The notes: a model not told the origin generated them from the sequence alone. A stretch of DNA of 17,925 nucleotides from an uncultured Ruminococcus sp. (GCA_902797065.1 CADBRK010000083.1:1-17925); one strand, 5' to 3'. Numbered from the stretch's first letter, positions 6,804 to 14,925 are shown. A program made the numbers and translations.

Positions 6804-7877
6804 TTAGTCCTCGATCTTCTTGCGTGTAGCAATAACGGTAGCTGCTGCGCCGAGGAGAACTGTTGCGAAAGCTGCAACGCCTCTTGCGTCACCTGTATCT
6901 GTAGCTGCGCCGTCTGTAGCAGGTGCTGCAGATGATGTTGTGCCGCCGCCTGTTGTGCCGCCGGAAGACTTGCTGCTGCTGCCTGTGGAGCTGCTGCTTG
7001 AGCTGTTTGAGCTGCTTGAGCTGCTTGAGCTGCTGGAGCTGCTTGACTCTGTATCGGAATCTGTTTCAGCTTCTGCGCTTGTGGGCTTAATGAACTTCTT
7101 AGCAAGCTCTACCTTAGCGTCGTACTTGTCAAAGCCCTCACGGCCGTTCAAAGCCTCGAACTCTGCCCAAACCTGATCTCTGGATACGCCGTACATATTC
7201 AGAGCATTTTCCATCTTGCCGTCGTCGATCTTGTCTTCGCCGCTCTTATCCTTACCGGATGCTGTGCCTTCGTCGTTGATGCTGTTGTATACATACTCGG
7301 CAACTGTCTTAGCAGGATCTACGTTTGAAGCCTGAGCATGACCTACGATGTTACCTGTAGATGTGATCTGGAGATATGCGCCGCAGCCGTCAACGTTGTC
7401 AAAGTCTGCCTCGAGGCACTGCTTCTCACTGTCAACAGGGTTCTCGATCCAGTTACCTGTCATGTGAGCTGTCTGATCGATAGCATTTGAATTAAATACG
7501 CAGTCATATGTCTGAGCGTCTGTTGTCTTATCGTGGAAGATTACGAAGTAATCCCAACCGTCCCAGAACTCGATCTCGTAGGACTCGTAAACGCCCTCTT
7601 CGCCTTCAACCTTTGTTCCCTTAAGCTTCTTGGAACCCCAGTTGTCGCCGTCCTGCCAGCCGCCGTTGTAGAGGTGACGTGTCTCGCCGTCGCCGTTCTT
7701 AGCCCAGATATAGAAGCAGAGATCATCGTCAGCATTCCAGCCATCCATGCTGAATCTGATCTTACCTGTTGTATCGCCGGACTTCTCAACTTCTACCTCT
7801 GCAGCGCCTGCGCTTACAGCAGCCGCAGAAACAGCAAGGATAGCAGCCATAATAACACTGATAAACTTCTTATTCAT
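6804..7877 (-). CDS. Cell-surface-anchored protein with one starch-binding-like module
   Basis: A 357-aa secreted protein: signal peptide (1 to about 26), one module of about 220 residues (37-263) homologous to those of the dockerin protein, a Ser-rich stalk (about 278-316), then TDTGD, a hydrophobic segment (about 332-350) and the basic end RKKIED. The tail has the layout of a sortase signal but lacks a canonical LPXTG, so it could be a variant sorting signal or simply a membrane anchor. The module keeps the aromatic set (W47, Y56, W58, W74, W80, W108, Y110) and four cysteines at the same positions as copy 1 of the neighbour, but not the fifth. AGGAGG lies 9 nt before the ATG at 7875-7877. 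Likely role, by inference: holding glycan, probably starch, at the cell surface. No enzyme domain is visible. Confidence 0.87.
   Translation of the reverse strand: MNKKFISVIMAAILAVSAAAVSAGAAEVEVEKSGDTTGKIRFSMDGWNADDDLCFYIWAKNGDGETRHLYNGGWQDGDNWGSKKLKGTKVEGEEGVYESYEIEFWDGWDYFVIFHDKTTDAQTYDCVFNSNAIDQTAHMTGNWIENPVDSEKQCLEADFDNVDGCGAYLQITSTGNIVGHAQASNVDPAKTVAEYVYNSINDEGTASGKDKSGEDKIDDGKMENALNMYGVSRDQVWAEFEALNGREGFDKYDAKVELAKKFIKPTSAEAETDSDTESSSSSSSSSSSSSNSSSSSSTGSSSKSSGGTTGGGTTSSAAPATDGAATDTGDARGVAAFATVLLGAAATVIATRKKIED
6960..7046 (-). repeat. Serine-codon repeat encoding the stalk
   Basis: A run of TCA/TCC and AGC codons, largely a repeated nine-base TCA-AGC-AGC unit, gives 13 serines, one Asn and six more serines before TGSSSK. 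It forms a flexible stalk that projects the module from the wall. Both serine codon families are used, so selection on the protein rather than simple slippage keeps it. Confidence 0.7.
7089..7769 (-). repeat. Surface module copy 4, in the anchored protein (residues 37-263)
   Basis: Single module of the anchored protein. It shares a 35-bp identical DNA block (7638-7672) with copy 2 (5498-5532), covering the PPLYNGGW-type aromatic segment, and keeps WDY and ITSTGNIVGHA. The helical half is the most diverged part: it has a GTASGKDKSGEDK insertion and lacks the fifth cysteine. Confidence 0.85.
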
Positions 7878-7934
7878 AATAGTATTCCTCCTGTTAATAA
7901 ATGTGCCTTAATAAAGACCAGTATCAGTATCTAC

Positions 7935-7963
7935 ATTATACAACACCCGAAAAAAAATTGCAA
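7935..7963 (-). promoter_or_regulatory. Sigma-A promoter of the anchored surface-protein gene
   Basis: On the minus strand: -35 TTGCAA (7958-7963), a 17-bp spacer containing eight Ts, -10 TATAAT (7935-7940). The transcript start is expected near 7928, with a leader of about 50 nt ending in AGGAGG (7887-7892). Confidence 0.8.
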
Positions 7964-7987
7964 CACCTACGATAAAAAAAGTTTACA

Positions 7988-8001
7988 ATTATTTAAATAA
8001 T
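7988..8001. promoter_or_regulatory. 14-bp perfect AT palindrome upstream of the surface-gene promoter
   Basis: ATTATTTAAATAAT lies about 25 bp upstream of the -35 of the anchored surface-protein gene. It could be a regulator site, but an AT-only palindrome in AT-rich spacer DNA may be chance. Confidence 0.25.
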
Positions 8002-8036
8002 CTTTTCGGATAAAAAAATGCCGATATAATACAGAT

Positions 8037-8069
8037 AAAAACGCCAAATAACGCTCCAAAAATTTGGGC
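8037..8069 (-). terminator. Probable terminator after pfkA
   Basis: On the minus strand, CCAAAT (8062-8067) pairs with ATTTGG (8044-8049), extended by a G-C pair across a bulge, with a 12-nt loop and then G-TTTTT. The stem is AT-rich and weak, but its place just after the pfkA stop supports the call. Confidence 0.45.
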
Positions 8070-8078
8070 ATAATTCAA

Positions 8079-9047
8079 TTAGATAGAAATAGTATGCGCG
8101 ATCTGGTATAATTCCTTGTCAAAAACTCTCTCCATATTCAGTGCCTCGGTAATATCATAATCAACGATAACACCATTTTTCATAGCAACAACACGGTTGC
8201 CTATGTCCTGCTCAAGAAGCGATACAGCCTTGTGACCCATAGCGCTTGCAACAACTCTGTCGCGCAGCGTAGGCGAGCCGCCCCTCTGAACATGACCGAG
8301 AATAGTAGCGCGCGACTCAATGCCTGTTCTTGTCTGGATATATGTAGCGATCTCGTTCACTTTGCCTACTCCCTCGGCTACAACGATGATAAAGTGCTTT
8401 TTGCCCGTACTCTGGTTTTCGAGAATTCTCGCGATAACGTCTCTTTCAAGATCATATTCGATCTCGGGGACAAGAATAGCGGCTGCTCCGACAGCGATAC
8501 CCGTCTGGAGTGCAATATCTCCGCAGCGTCTGCCCATTACCTCAACTACCGAACATCTGTCGTGCGACTGAGCCGTATCACGAATCTTGTCTACCATTTC
8601 CATAGCAGTGTTCATAGCGGTATCAAAGCCTACCGTATATTCGCTGCAGGCAATATCGTTGTCGATCGTACCGGGAATACCTACGCAGGGGATACCCTCT
8701 TTTGTAAGGTCTCTTGCGCCTCTGAACGAGCCGTCTCCGCCTATTACAACTACACCCGATACTCCGAGCTTTCTGCAGAAATCCGCAGCCTGCTTTACTC
8801 CCTCGGGGGAGTTATACTTGGGGCTTCTTGCCGTGTACAGCACCGTACCGCCTCTGTGGATTATATCTGAAACACTTCTGAGATTAAGCTCTTTGACGTC
8901 TCCCGAAAGAAGTCCGTTATAACCACGGTAAACGCCGTAAACCTTCATTCCCTTGGAAATGCCTGTTCTGACAACAGCTCTTACAGCAGCATTCATTCCC
9001 GGGGCGTCGCCGCCGCTTGTCAATACCGCAATGGCTTTCTGTGACAT
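8079..9047 (-). CDS. pfkA: ATP-dependent 6-phosphofructokinase
   Basis: Phosphorylates fructose 6-phosphate to fructose 1,6-bisphosphate, the committed step of cytosolic glycolysis. The 322-aa length is standard for bacterial PfkA. Seen: SGGDAPGMNAAVRAVVR (11-27), GGDGS (103-107), PGTIDNDI (125-132, catalytic Asp D129), MGRRCGD (161-167) and GHVQRGGSPT (251-260). Gly at 106 and 126 (E. coli 104 and 124) marks the ATP-using rather than the pyrophosphate-using type. The ATG at 9045-9047 follows AGGAGG at 8 nt. It sits after dnaE, an order common in Clostridia, but has its own promoter. Confidence 0.97.
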   Translation of the reverse strand: MSQKAIAVLTSGGDAPGMNAAVRAVVRTGISKGMKVYGVYRGYNGLLSGDVKELNLRSVSDIIHRGGTVLYTARSPKYNSPEGVKQAADFCRKLGVSGVVVIGGDGSFRGARDLTKEGIPCVGIPGTIDNDIACSEYTVGFDTAMNTAMEMVDKIRDTAQSHDRCSVVEVMGRRCGDIALQTGIAVGAAAILVPEIEYDLERDVIARILENQSTGKKHFIIVVAEGVGKVNEIATYIQTRTGIESRATILGHVQRGGSPTLRDRVVASAMGHKAVSLLEQDIGNRVVAMKNGVIVDYDITEALNMERVFDKELYQIAHTISI

Positions 9048-9080
9048 AATAAAGTCCTCCTTTATATTTCAATCACTATA

Positions 9081-9109
9081 ATTATAATACAATTACTTAA
9101 AAATAACAA
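9081..9109 (-). promoter_or_regulatory. Probable sigma-A promoter of pfkA
   Basis: On the minus strand: -35 TTGTTA (9104-9109), a 17-bp spacer, -10 TATAAT (9081-9086), in the 105-bp dnaE-pfkA gap. The -35 matches consensus at four of six bases. No terminator was found in the gap, so read-through from dnaE is also possible. Confidence 0.6.
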
Positions 9110-9152
9110 GATGAAAAACAACAAATTTAAAGTATTTTTTCTCTGTTTACAA

Positions 9153-12100
9153 TCATTTAAGCACCACGGAATCATCTCCGAGGACACGTCTGAGTTCACC
9201 CAGCATGACATCGTTGAGCATTACATACTTTTGTTTCGGAAGATGCTCGTATTCTTTTGTATCGGTGTAGTAATACGATACGGGAAATTCGCCGTCAAAC
9301 ACCGCAAGAAGCTTATTCACGTAATCGTATACTCTGTCGTTTTTTGACCTCATTCTGAGGAAAAGCCGCTTCGGTTTTTTTGTCGGGTCTTGTTTTTTCT
9401 CACTTGTTTCCGTCTGAGGATCCTTCGGGCAGACGCGCATAGTTCTGCAGATGAGCTTTGGTTCTTCGTCATGCTCGATATTTGCGTCTGCGATTATTTC
9501 CGCTGCCGTTCCCTCCTCACAGACAGACTTAAACTCGGTCAGCTCTTTCGGGAATACTATCATGGTAATATCTCCCGTCATATCGGACAGCTGAACGATA
9601 TTCATGATCTCATGCTTTTTGGTAAGCGCTGCCGTAACTTTTGTGATGACGGCAATTATGCGTACCTTGTACTTGCCGTATTTTTCCTGAATATCTGCGA
9701 TTCTGTCGCACTTTACGGAATTAATATACGGCATGTATTCGTCAAGAGGGTGACCCGAAAGATAAATACCCGTCAGTTCGCGCTCCATGTTCAGCTTTTC
9801 GGCTGCCGAAAAATCCTTCAGAGGTTTCAGCTCCGGACCGGCGTCTTCACGGTTGTCAAAAAAAGACAGTTGTCCCGCAAGGGCATATTTGCGGTCGGCT
9901 TCGACGCTGTCAAGTATTATTCTTGCGCCCCACAAAAGCTGACGTCTGTTATAGCCCAGACCGTCAAGCGCGCCTGCCTTGACAAGGTTCTCATAGGCAC
10001 GGATATTCAGCCCGCTGCCGTATATCCTGCCGGCAAAGTCCGTGACCGATCTGAACTCTCCGTTCTCACGCTCCCGCACCGCTGCATTGATCAGATTCGT
10101 ACTCACGTTTTTGATACCCAGCAGACCGAAGCGTATGTTATCGCCCTCGGGAACAAAATCGGCAAAGCTTTTGTTGACATGCGGAGGAAGTATATTTATC
10201 CCCATCCGCCTGCATTCGGCTGTGTATCTGTATATCTTCTCTGTGCTGTCAAGCAGGCTTGTGATAAGCGCAGACATATACTCCTTCGGGTAGCGGTACT
10301 TATACCACGCAGTAGTGTATGATATAACAGCATAAGCCGCTGCGTGTGATTTGTTGAACGCATAGGAAGCAAAGCTTTCCATCTCGGCAAAAATATCGTT
10401 TGCCGTCTTTTCGTCAATGCCTCGTCTGAGGCAGCCTTCGACAACAATATTGCCGTCATCGTCGGTCAGTCCGTGAATAAAGATATTCCTCTCCTGTTCC
10501 ATCACGTCCTTTTTCTTCTTCGACATCGCGCGGCGAACAATATCGGCGCGTCCGAGTGAATACCCCGCAAGCTTACGGAAGATCTGCATGACCTGTTCCT
10601 GATATACTATGCACCCATAGGTAACTTCAAGTATATCTTTCAGCATGGGGTGTTTGTAACGTATCTTTGACGGGTTATGTCTGCACTGTATATATTTCGG
10701 GATCGAATCCATAGGGCCGGGGCGATAAAGCGCAAGCACGGCGGTAAGATCCTCTATGCTTTCGGGTTTCAGCTGAATTATGACATTCTTCATGCCTGCG
10801 GATTCAAACTGAAATACACCGTCGGTATACCCCGACGAGATCATTCCGAATACCTCTCTATCGTCATACTCTATCAGCTCGTCGCTGAAATACGGGTCTT
10901 TTGTTTTTATAAGCTTCTTCGCATTATCCAGCACTGTGAGATTGCGAAGCCCGAGGAAATCCATCTTCAGCAGCCCGATAGATTCAAGCTCGGTCATTGT
11001 ATATTGTGTGACGACTGCGCCGTCGTTTGTCGCAAGGGGTACATAGCTGTCTACGGTGTCTCTTGTAATTACCACACCTGCGGCGTGTTTTGTCGCATGA
11101 CGCGGCATGCCCTCGATAGACCGCGCGGTATCGATAAGCCGTTTGATCGTCGGGTCTGTGTCATATATATTTTTCAGCTGAGACGACTGCTTCAATGCCA
11201 GATCAAGAGTCATGTTCAGATCGAACGGTATCATCTTCGCGACGTTATCCACGTCCGAATAACTCATTCCCATAACTCGCCCGACATCACGAAGGGCGCC
11301 CTTCGCAGCCATTGTGTCAAACGCTATTATCTGAGAAACATGATCCGAGCCGTACTTCCGAACGACATAATCTATGACTTCCTGACGTCTTGCGGTGCAG
11401 AAATCAACGTCGAAATCGGGCATGCTTACACGTTCGGGATTCAGGAATCTCTCAAAGAGAAGATCGTATTTTATAGGATCGACATCAGTTATCCCGATAC
11501 AGTATGCGCACAGGCTGCCTGCGCCCGAACCTCTGCCGGGACCCACCGGAATATCTCTCGACTTGGCGAACTGCACGTAGTCGTTGACTATCAGATAATA
11601 ATCGACATAGCCCATTCTGTTTATAACGTCAAGCTCGTATTCGAGTCGGGATACTATATCTTTATCGGGCGACGTGCCGTATCTTCTGTACAATCCTTCC
11701 GTACACTGTCGACGGAAATACCCGAAATGATCTTCGCCGTCGGGCAGTTCGAAATGCGGCAGCTTGATGTTCCCGAATTCTATCTCGACATTGCACTTTT
11801 CGGCTATCACCGCCGTGTTGTCTATCGCCTCGGGATTATCGGGGAAAAGCCTGCGCATCTCGTCCTCCGTCTTTATATAAAACTCGGTGGACGGAAATTT
11901 CATTCTGTCGGTATCGGACAGCGTTCTTCCTGTCTGTATGCACATCAGTACATCCTGAACAACGGCGTCGGCTTTGTCGATATAATGACAGTCATTTGTC
12001 GCTGCAAGCGGAATATCAAGCTTCCGGGACATTTCTGTCAGCACACGGTTGACGTTTTGCTGTTCCGGCAGAGAGTGATTCTGTATCTCCAGATAAAAAT

Positions 12101-12602
12101 CTTCGCCGAAAAGCTTTTTGTAGTACCTTGCGATGTCATAAGCCTTATCAACATCTCCGTCGCTTATTGCGCTCGGTATCTCACCGGCAAGGCATGCGGA
12201 AAGGCATATAAGCCCCTCGTGATACTGTTCGAGAAGTTCGTGATCTATCCTCGGCTTTCGGTAGAAGCCCTCCGTCCACGCAAGAGAAACAAGCTTCATC
12301 AGATTGCTGTAGCCCGTATTGTTTTTGCACAGCAGAATAAGATGAAATATCCTTGAATCTTTATTGCCTTCCCTGTCGGTTCTCGAACGCGCCGCAACAT
12401 AAGTCTCGCACCCGATTATCGGCTTTATGCCGTTCTTTTTTGCCTGCTTGTAAAACTCTATCACCGCAAACATATTTCCGTGATCCGTCACGGCAACGGC
12501 TGTCTGTCCCTTCTCTTTTACGGAAGAGATAAGCTGGGGTATTCTGCAGGCGCCGTCCAGCAGACTGTACTCGCTGTGCAGATGAAGATGAACAAATGAC
12601 AA
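9153..12602 (-). CDS. dnaE: DNA polymerase III alpha subunit DnaE
   Basis: C-family replicative DNA polymerase, 1149 aa. Order of domains: PHP domain (about 4-210; FVHLHLHSEYSLLDG, VTDHGNM), palm with GPGRGSGAGS (364-373) and PDFDVDF, whose metal-binding aspartates are D398 and D400 with the third at D548 (E. coli 401, 403, 555), fingers, tandem helix-hairpin-helix (about 820-890), a beta-clamp motif QLSFF (921-925) and an OB-fold (about 975-1060). The start is a TTG at 12600-12602: it gives the conserved N-terminus, no ATG fits nearby, and GAGGTG lies 7 nt upstream. It begins 33 bp after the ABC-F gene stop. It is DnaE-type; it lacks the embedded exonuclease of PolC. Confidence 0.96.
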   Translation of the reverse strand: MSFVHLHLHSEYSLLDGACRIPQLISSVKEKGQTAVAVTDHGNMFAVIEFYKQAKKNGIKPIIGCETYVAARSRTDREGNKDSRIFHLILLCKNNTGYSNLMKLVSLAWTEGFYRKPRIDHELLEQYHEGLICLSACLAGEIPSAISDGDVDKAYDIARYYKKLFGEDFYLEIQNHSLPEQQNVNRVLTEMSRKLDIPLAATNDCHYIDKADAVVQDVLMCIQTGRTLSDTDRMKFPSTEFYIKTEDEMRRLFPDNPEAIDNTAVIAEKCNVEIEFGNIKLPHFELPDGEDHFGYFRRQCTEGLYRRYGTSPDKDIVSRLEYELDVINRMGYVDYYLIVNDYVQFAKSRDIPVGPGRGSGAGSLCAYCIGITDVDPIKYDLLFERFLNPERVSMPDFDVDFCTARRQEVIDYVVRKYGSDHVSQIIAFDTMAAKGALRDVGRVMGMSYSDVDNVAKMIPFDLNMTLDLALKQSSQLKNIYDTDPTIKRLIDTARSIEGMPRHATKHAAGVVITRDTVDSYVPLATNDGAVVTQYTMTELESIGLLKMDFLGLRNLTVLDNAKKLIKTKDPYFSDELIEYDDREVFGMISSGYTDGVFQFESAGMKNVIIQLKPESIEDLTAVLALYRPGPMDSIPKYIQCRHNPSKIRYKHPMLKDILEVTYGCIVYQEQVMQIFRKLAGYSLGRADIVRRAMSKKKKDVMEQERNIFIHGLTDDDGNIVVEGCLRRGIDEKTANDIFAEMESFASYAFNKSHAAAYAVISYTTAWYKYRYPKEYMSALITSLLDSTEKIYRYTAECRRMGINILPPHVNKSFADFVPEGDNIRFGLLGIKNVSTNLINAAVRERENGEFRSVTDFAGRIYGSGLNIRAYENLVKAGALDGLGYNRRQLLWGARIILDSVEADRKYALAGQLSFFDNREDAGPELKPLKDFSAAEKLNMERELTGIYLSGHPLDEYMPYINSVKCDRIADIQEKYGKYKVRIIAVITKVTAALTKKHEIMNIVQLSDMTGDITMIVFPKELTEFKSVCEEGTAAEIIADANIEHDEEPKLICRTMRVCPKDPQTETSEKKQDPTKKPKRLFLRMRSKNDRVYDYVNKLLAVFDGEFPVSYYYTDTKEYEHLPKQKYVMLNDVMLGELRRVLGDDSVVLK

Positions 12603-12635
12603 ACAATATCACCTCTTTTTGCAGGATCATTTGAT

Positions 12636-14567
12636 TTACTGATCGGATAACTCCTCAAGAGTTTTTTCGGCTTCTTCCCACTCCTCCATGAGCTTTTCAA
12701 GCTCGTTATTGAGGACTTCAAGCTCCGAGGTACACTCCGTAAGCTTTTCGTAGTCGCTTGCCGTATCGGGAAATTCAAGCATTGACTGCAATTCTTCTAT
12801 CCGTTCTTCCGTTTTGGCGATATTCTCCTCACAGCGTTTTATCGCAGATTTCGCCTTGCGGATACCCGCCTGTCTTTCTTTTTTTACAAAATAATCGTTC
12901 CGGTTATCCGAAGCCGGCTTATTCTTGCGTGTCGATACGAAAATACCCTTGTCAAACGTCTCGTTCGTTTTTTCAAGATAGTAGTCGTAATTTCCGAGGT
13001 ACTCCTTAACTCCGTCTTTTGACAGCACGAGTATCCTGTGCGCAAGCTTGTTGATAAAATATCTGTCGTGCGAAATTACAAGCATAGTACCCGTATAATC
13101 AAGCAGTGCGTCCTCGAGTTTTTCACGGAATGCAGTATCGAGATGATTTGTAGGCTCGTCAAGCAGCAGAAAATTCGAACCCCTGAGCATAAGCTTCAGC
13201 AGTGCGATCCTTGCTCGTTCGCCGCCGCTCATCGAGCTTAATTCTCTGAACACTTCGTCGCCCTTGAACAGGAATCTGCCCAGAACAGAACGAACCTCGG
13301 TTTCGGTCATGTACGGGAACTCGTCCCACACCTCGTTGATCGCAGTCTTGTTAAGATGCAGATCGCTCTGAACCTGATCGAAATATCCCGTTTCGACATT
13401 TGCGCCGATAAGGATACTGCCGCTGTCCTGCTCGTATATCCTGCGTATGAGCCTGAACAGAGTAGTTTTTCCGCAGCCGTTTTCTCCAAGAATAAAAACT
13501 CTCTCGCCCCGTCTGATATGAAGCGAAACATCCTCAAAAAGCTGTTTGCCGCCAAACGATTTCGAAAGCCCCTCGCATATCAGAACATCGTTTCCGCTTT
13601 CGCATTTCGGAGCAAACCCGAATTTCACTGTCTCCTGCTCTTTATCGGGGTCTACAAGTTCTTCCCTTAGTCTGTCTATCTGCTTTTGTTTGCTCTGAGC
13701 CGTTATAAAATTTCGCTCTCTGCCCCATCGCCTCTGCTGTTCGACAATACCCTCTATACGGTGTATCTCACTGAGCTGATTTTTATAGTGCTCCCTTGCG
13801 ATCTCCTGCTCGTGACGCTTTTTCTCCATAAATACCGAATACGAACCGTCGTACATGCGTGATTTTTTATTCTCTATCTCAAGTGTTTTATTCGTCACGT
13901 TATCGAGGAAATATCTGTCATGCGATACAACAAGCACCGTTCCCTGATACTCCTTGATGAACCCCTCCAGCCAGTTGACCGCCGTAATATCAAGATGGTT
14001 CGTCGGCTCGTCAAGCAGCAGAATATCCGAACCGCTGAGAAGAAGCTTTGCAAGACTCAGCTTTGATTTCTGCCCTCCGCTGAGTCTTTCCGTCGGAACA
14101 TCAAATTCGTTTTCGGAAAAACCCAGACCGATCAGCGCCGCTTTTGTGCGGCTGATATATGTAAGTCCGCCCTCTCTCTCGAATCGTTCGCGCAGCGCAA
14201 ACTGCTCCGAGATCAGAGCGTTCGTATCTCCTATATTCTTTTCCAGCATGAACGCTATCTCGTCAAGACGCTTGTCGTCAAGGATAAGCTTGTCGAACAC
14301 GCTCAGAAGTTCGGTATAAACGGTACGGTCGGGAGCAGTACAGCTGTGCTGCTCCATATATCCGAACGTCGTGTTCTTGTCCTTTACAACTCCTCCGCCC
14401 GTCTGTTCCTGTCTGCCTGTAATAATACGGAACAGCGTAGTTTTGCCCACACCGTTTGCGCCTATAAGTCCTACCTTATCGCCTCGTTCGAGATGAAAGG
14501 ATATATTTTCAAAAAGCGTTCTCTCGACAAATTTCATCGAAAGATTGCTCACAGTAAGCACTGCCAT
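12636..14567 (-). CDS. ABC-F family ATPase (ribosome-associated, duplicated ATPase domains)
   Basis: A soluble 643-aa protein with two ABC cassettes and no membrane segments. Walker A GANGVGKTT (36-44) and GENGCGKTT (361-369); signatures LSGGQ (162-166) and MSGGE (446-450); Walker B with DEPTNHLD at 186-193 and 470-477. An interdomain linker (about 240-310) corresponds to the P-site tRNA interaction motif of ABC-F proteins, and a charged C-terminal coiled coil (about 565-640) is of Uup/YdiF type. Such proteins act on stalled or drug-bound ribosomes. Whether this one is a translation factor or confers antibiotic protection cannot be told from sequence. GAGG lies 8 nt before the ATG at 14565-14567, and the gene starts 13 bp after the small membrane-protein gene. 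Confidence 0.93.
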   Translation of the reverse strand: MAVLTVSNLSMKFVERTLFENISFHLERGDKVGLIGANGVGKTTLFRIITGRQEQTGGGVVKDKNTTFGYMEQHSCTAPDRTVYTELLSVFDKLILDDKRLDEIAFMLEKNIGDTNALISEQFALRERFEREGGLTYISRTKAALIGLGFSENEFDVPTERLSGGQKSKLSLAKLLLSGSDILLLDEPTNHLDITAVNWLEGFIKEYQGTVLVVSHDRYFLDNVTNKTLEIENKKSRMYDGSYSVFMEKKRHEQEIAREHYKNQLSEIHRIEGIVEQQRRWGRERNFITAQSKQKQIDRLREELVDPDKEQETVKFGFAPKCESGNDVLICEGLSKSFGGKQLFEDVSLHIRRGERVFILGENGCGKTTLFRLIRRIYEQDSGSILIGANVETGYFDQVQSDLHLNKTAINEVWDEFPYMTETEVRSVLGRFLFKGDEVFRELSSMSGGERARIALLKLMLRGSNFLLLDEPTNHLDTAFREKLEDALLDYTGTMLVISHDRYFINKLAHRILVLSKDGVKEYLGNYDYYLEKTNETFDKGIFVSTRKNKPASDNRNDYFVKKERQAGIRKAKSAIKRCEENIAKTEERIEELQSMLEFPDTASDYEKLTECTSELEVLNNELEKLMEEWEEAEKTLEELSDQ

Positions 14568-14580
14568 TGTGTCACCCTCT

Positions 14581-14925
14581 TTAAGCCATATTTACAATTC
14601 CAAAACAAAACAAATGATACAAATTAATCAACACATAGATCAATACACCGCACAAACAGACTCGATTTGAAAGAAGAACCTGTCTTTCGTCGGAATTTTT
14701 CAGTCTCGGCAAAGCTGCAAGTATCATGACAAGCGGCAGAGCTACCTTGACTAAAAACCCGAGCATCGGCATAGAGATAACATTCTTCATCAGAGGATTT
14801 GCCTCCTCGAAAACGCCTGTCGAAACAAGCGCAAGCGTACACACCCAATCCGACATATTGAGCATAAATAAGAGGAACAGCCTCCTCTTTGTGCATAGAG
14901 TCGTACTGTCACGCAAAATATTCAT
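14581..14925 (-). CDS. Small DUF5658-like membrane protein
   Basis: A 114-aa protein with about three hydrophobic segments (about 16-38, 50-72 and 87-108) and a conserved-looking EEANPLM stretch after the first, as in DUF5658 membrane proteins; function unknown. A GTG three codons upstream would extend it, but that GTG is part of the GAGGTG ribosome binding site; the ATG at 14923-14925, 6 nt after GAGGTG, is the likely start. The stop is 13 bp before the ABC-F gene, so the two are co-transcribed. The start region is covered by a terminator-like hairpin. Confidence 0.75.
   Translation of the reverse strand: MNILRDSTTLCTKRRLFLLFMLNMSDWVCTLALVSTGVFEEANPLMKNVISMPMLGFLVKVALPLVMILAALPRLKNSDERQVLLSNRVCLCGVLIYVLINLYHLFCFGIVNMA

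Noticed and set aside
6680..7105. A Gln/Ala-rich minus-strand frame overlapping the Ser-rich stalk
   Set aside because: It is the shifted reading of the serine-codon repeat, not a separate gene.
9048..9152. Terminator between dnaE and pfkA
   Set aside because: I found no stem with a T-run in this gap; only the pfkA promoter is supported.
10677..12356. A 559-codon plus-strand open frame opposite dnaE
   Set aside because: dnaE is certain on the minus strand; the frame is an antisense by-product of codon usage with no family resemblance.
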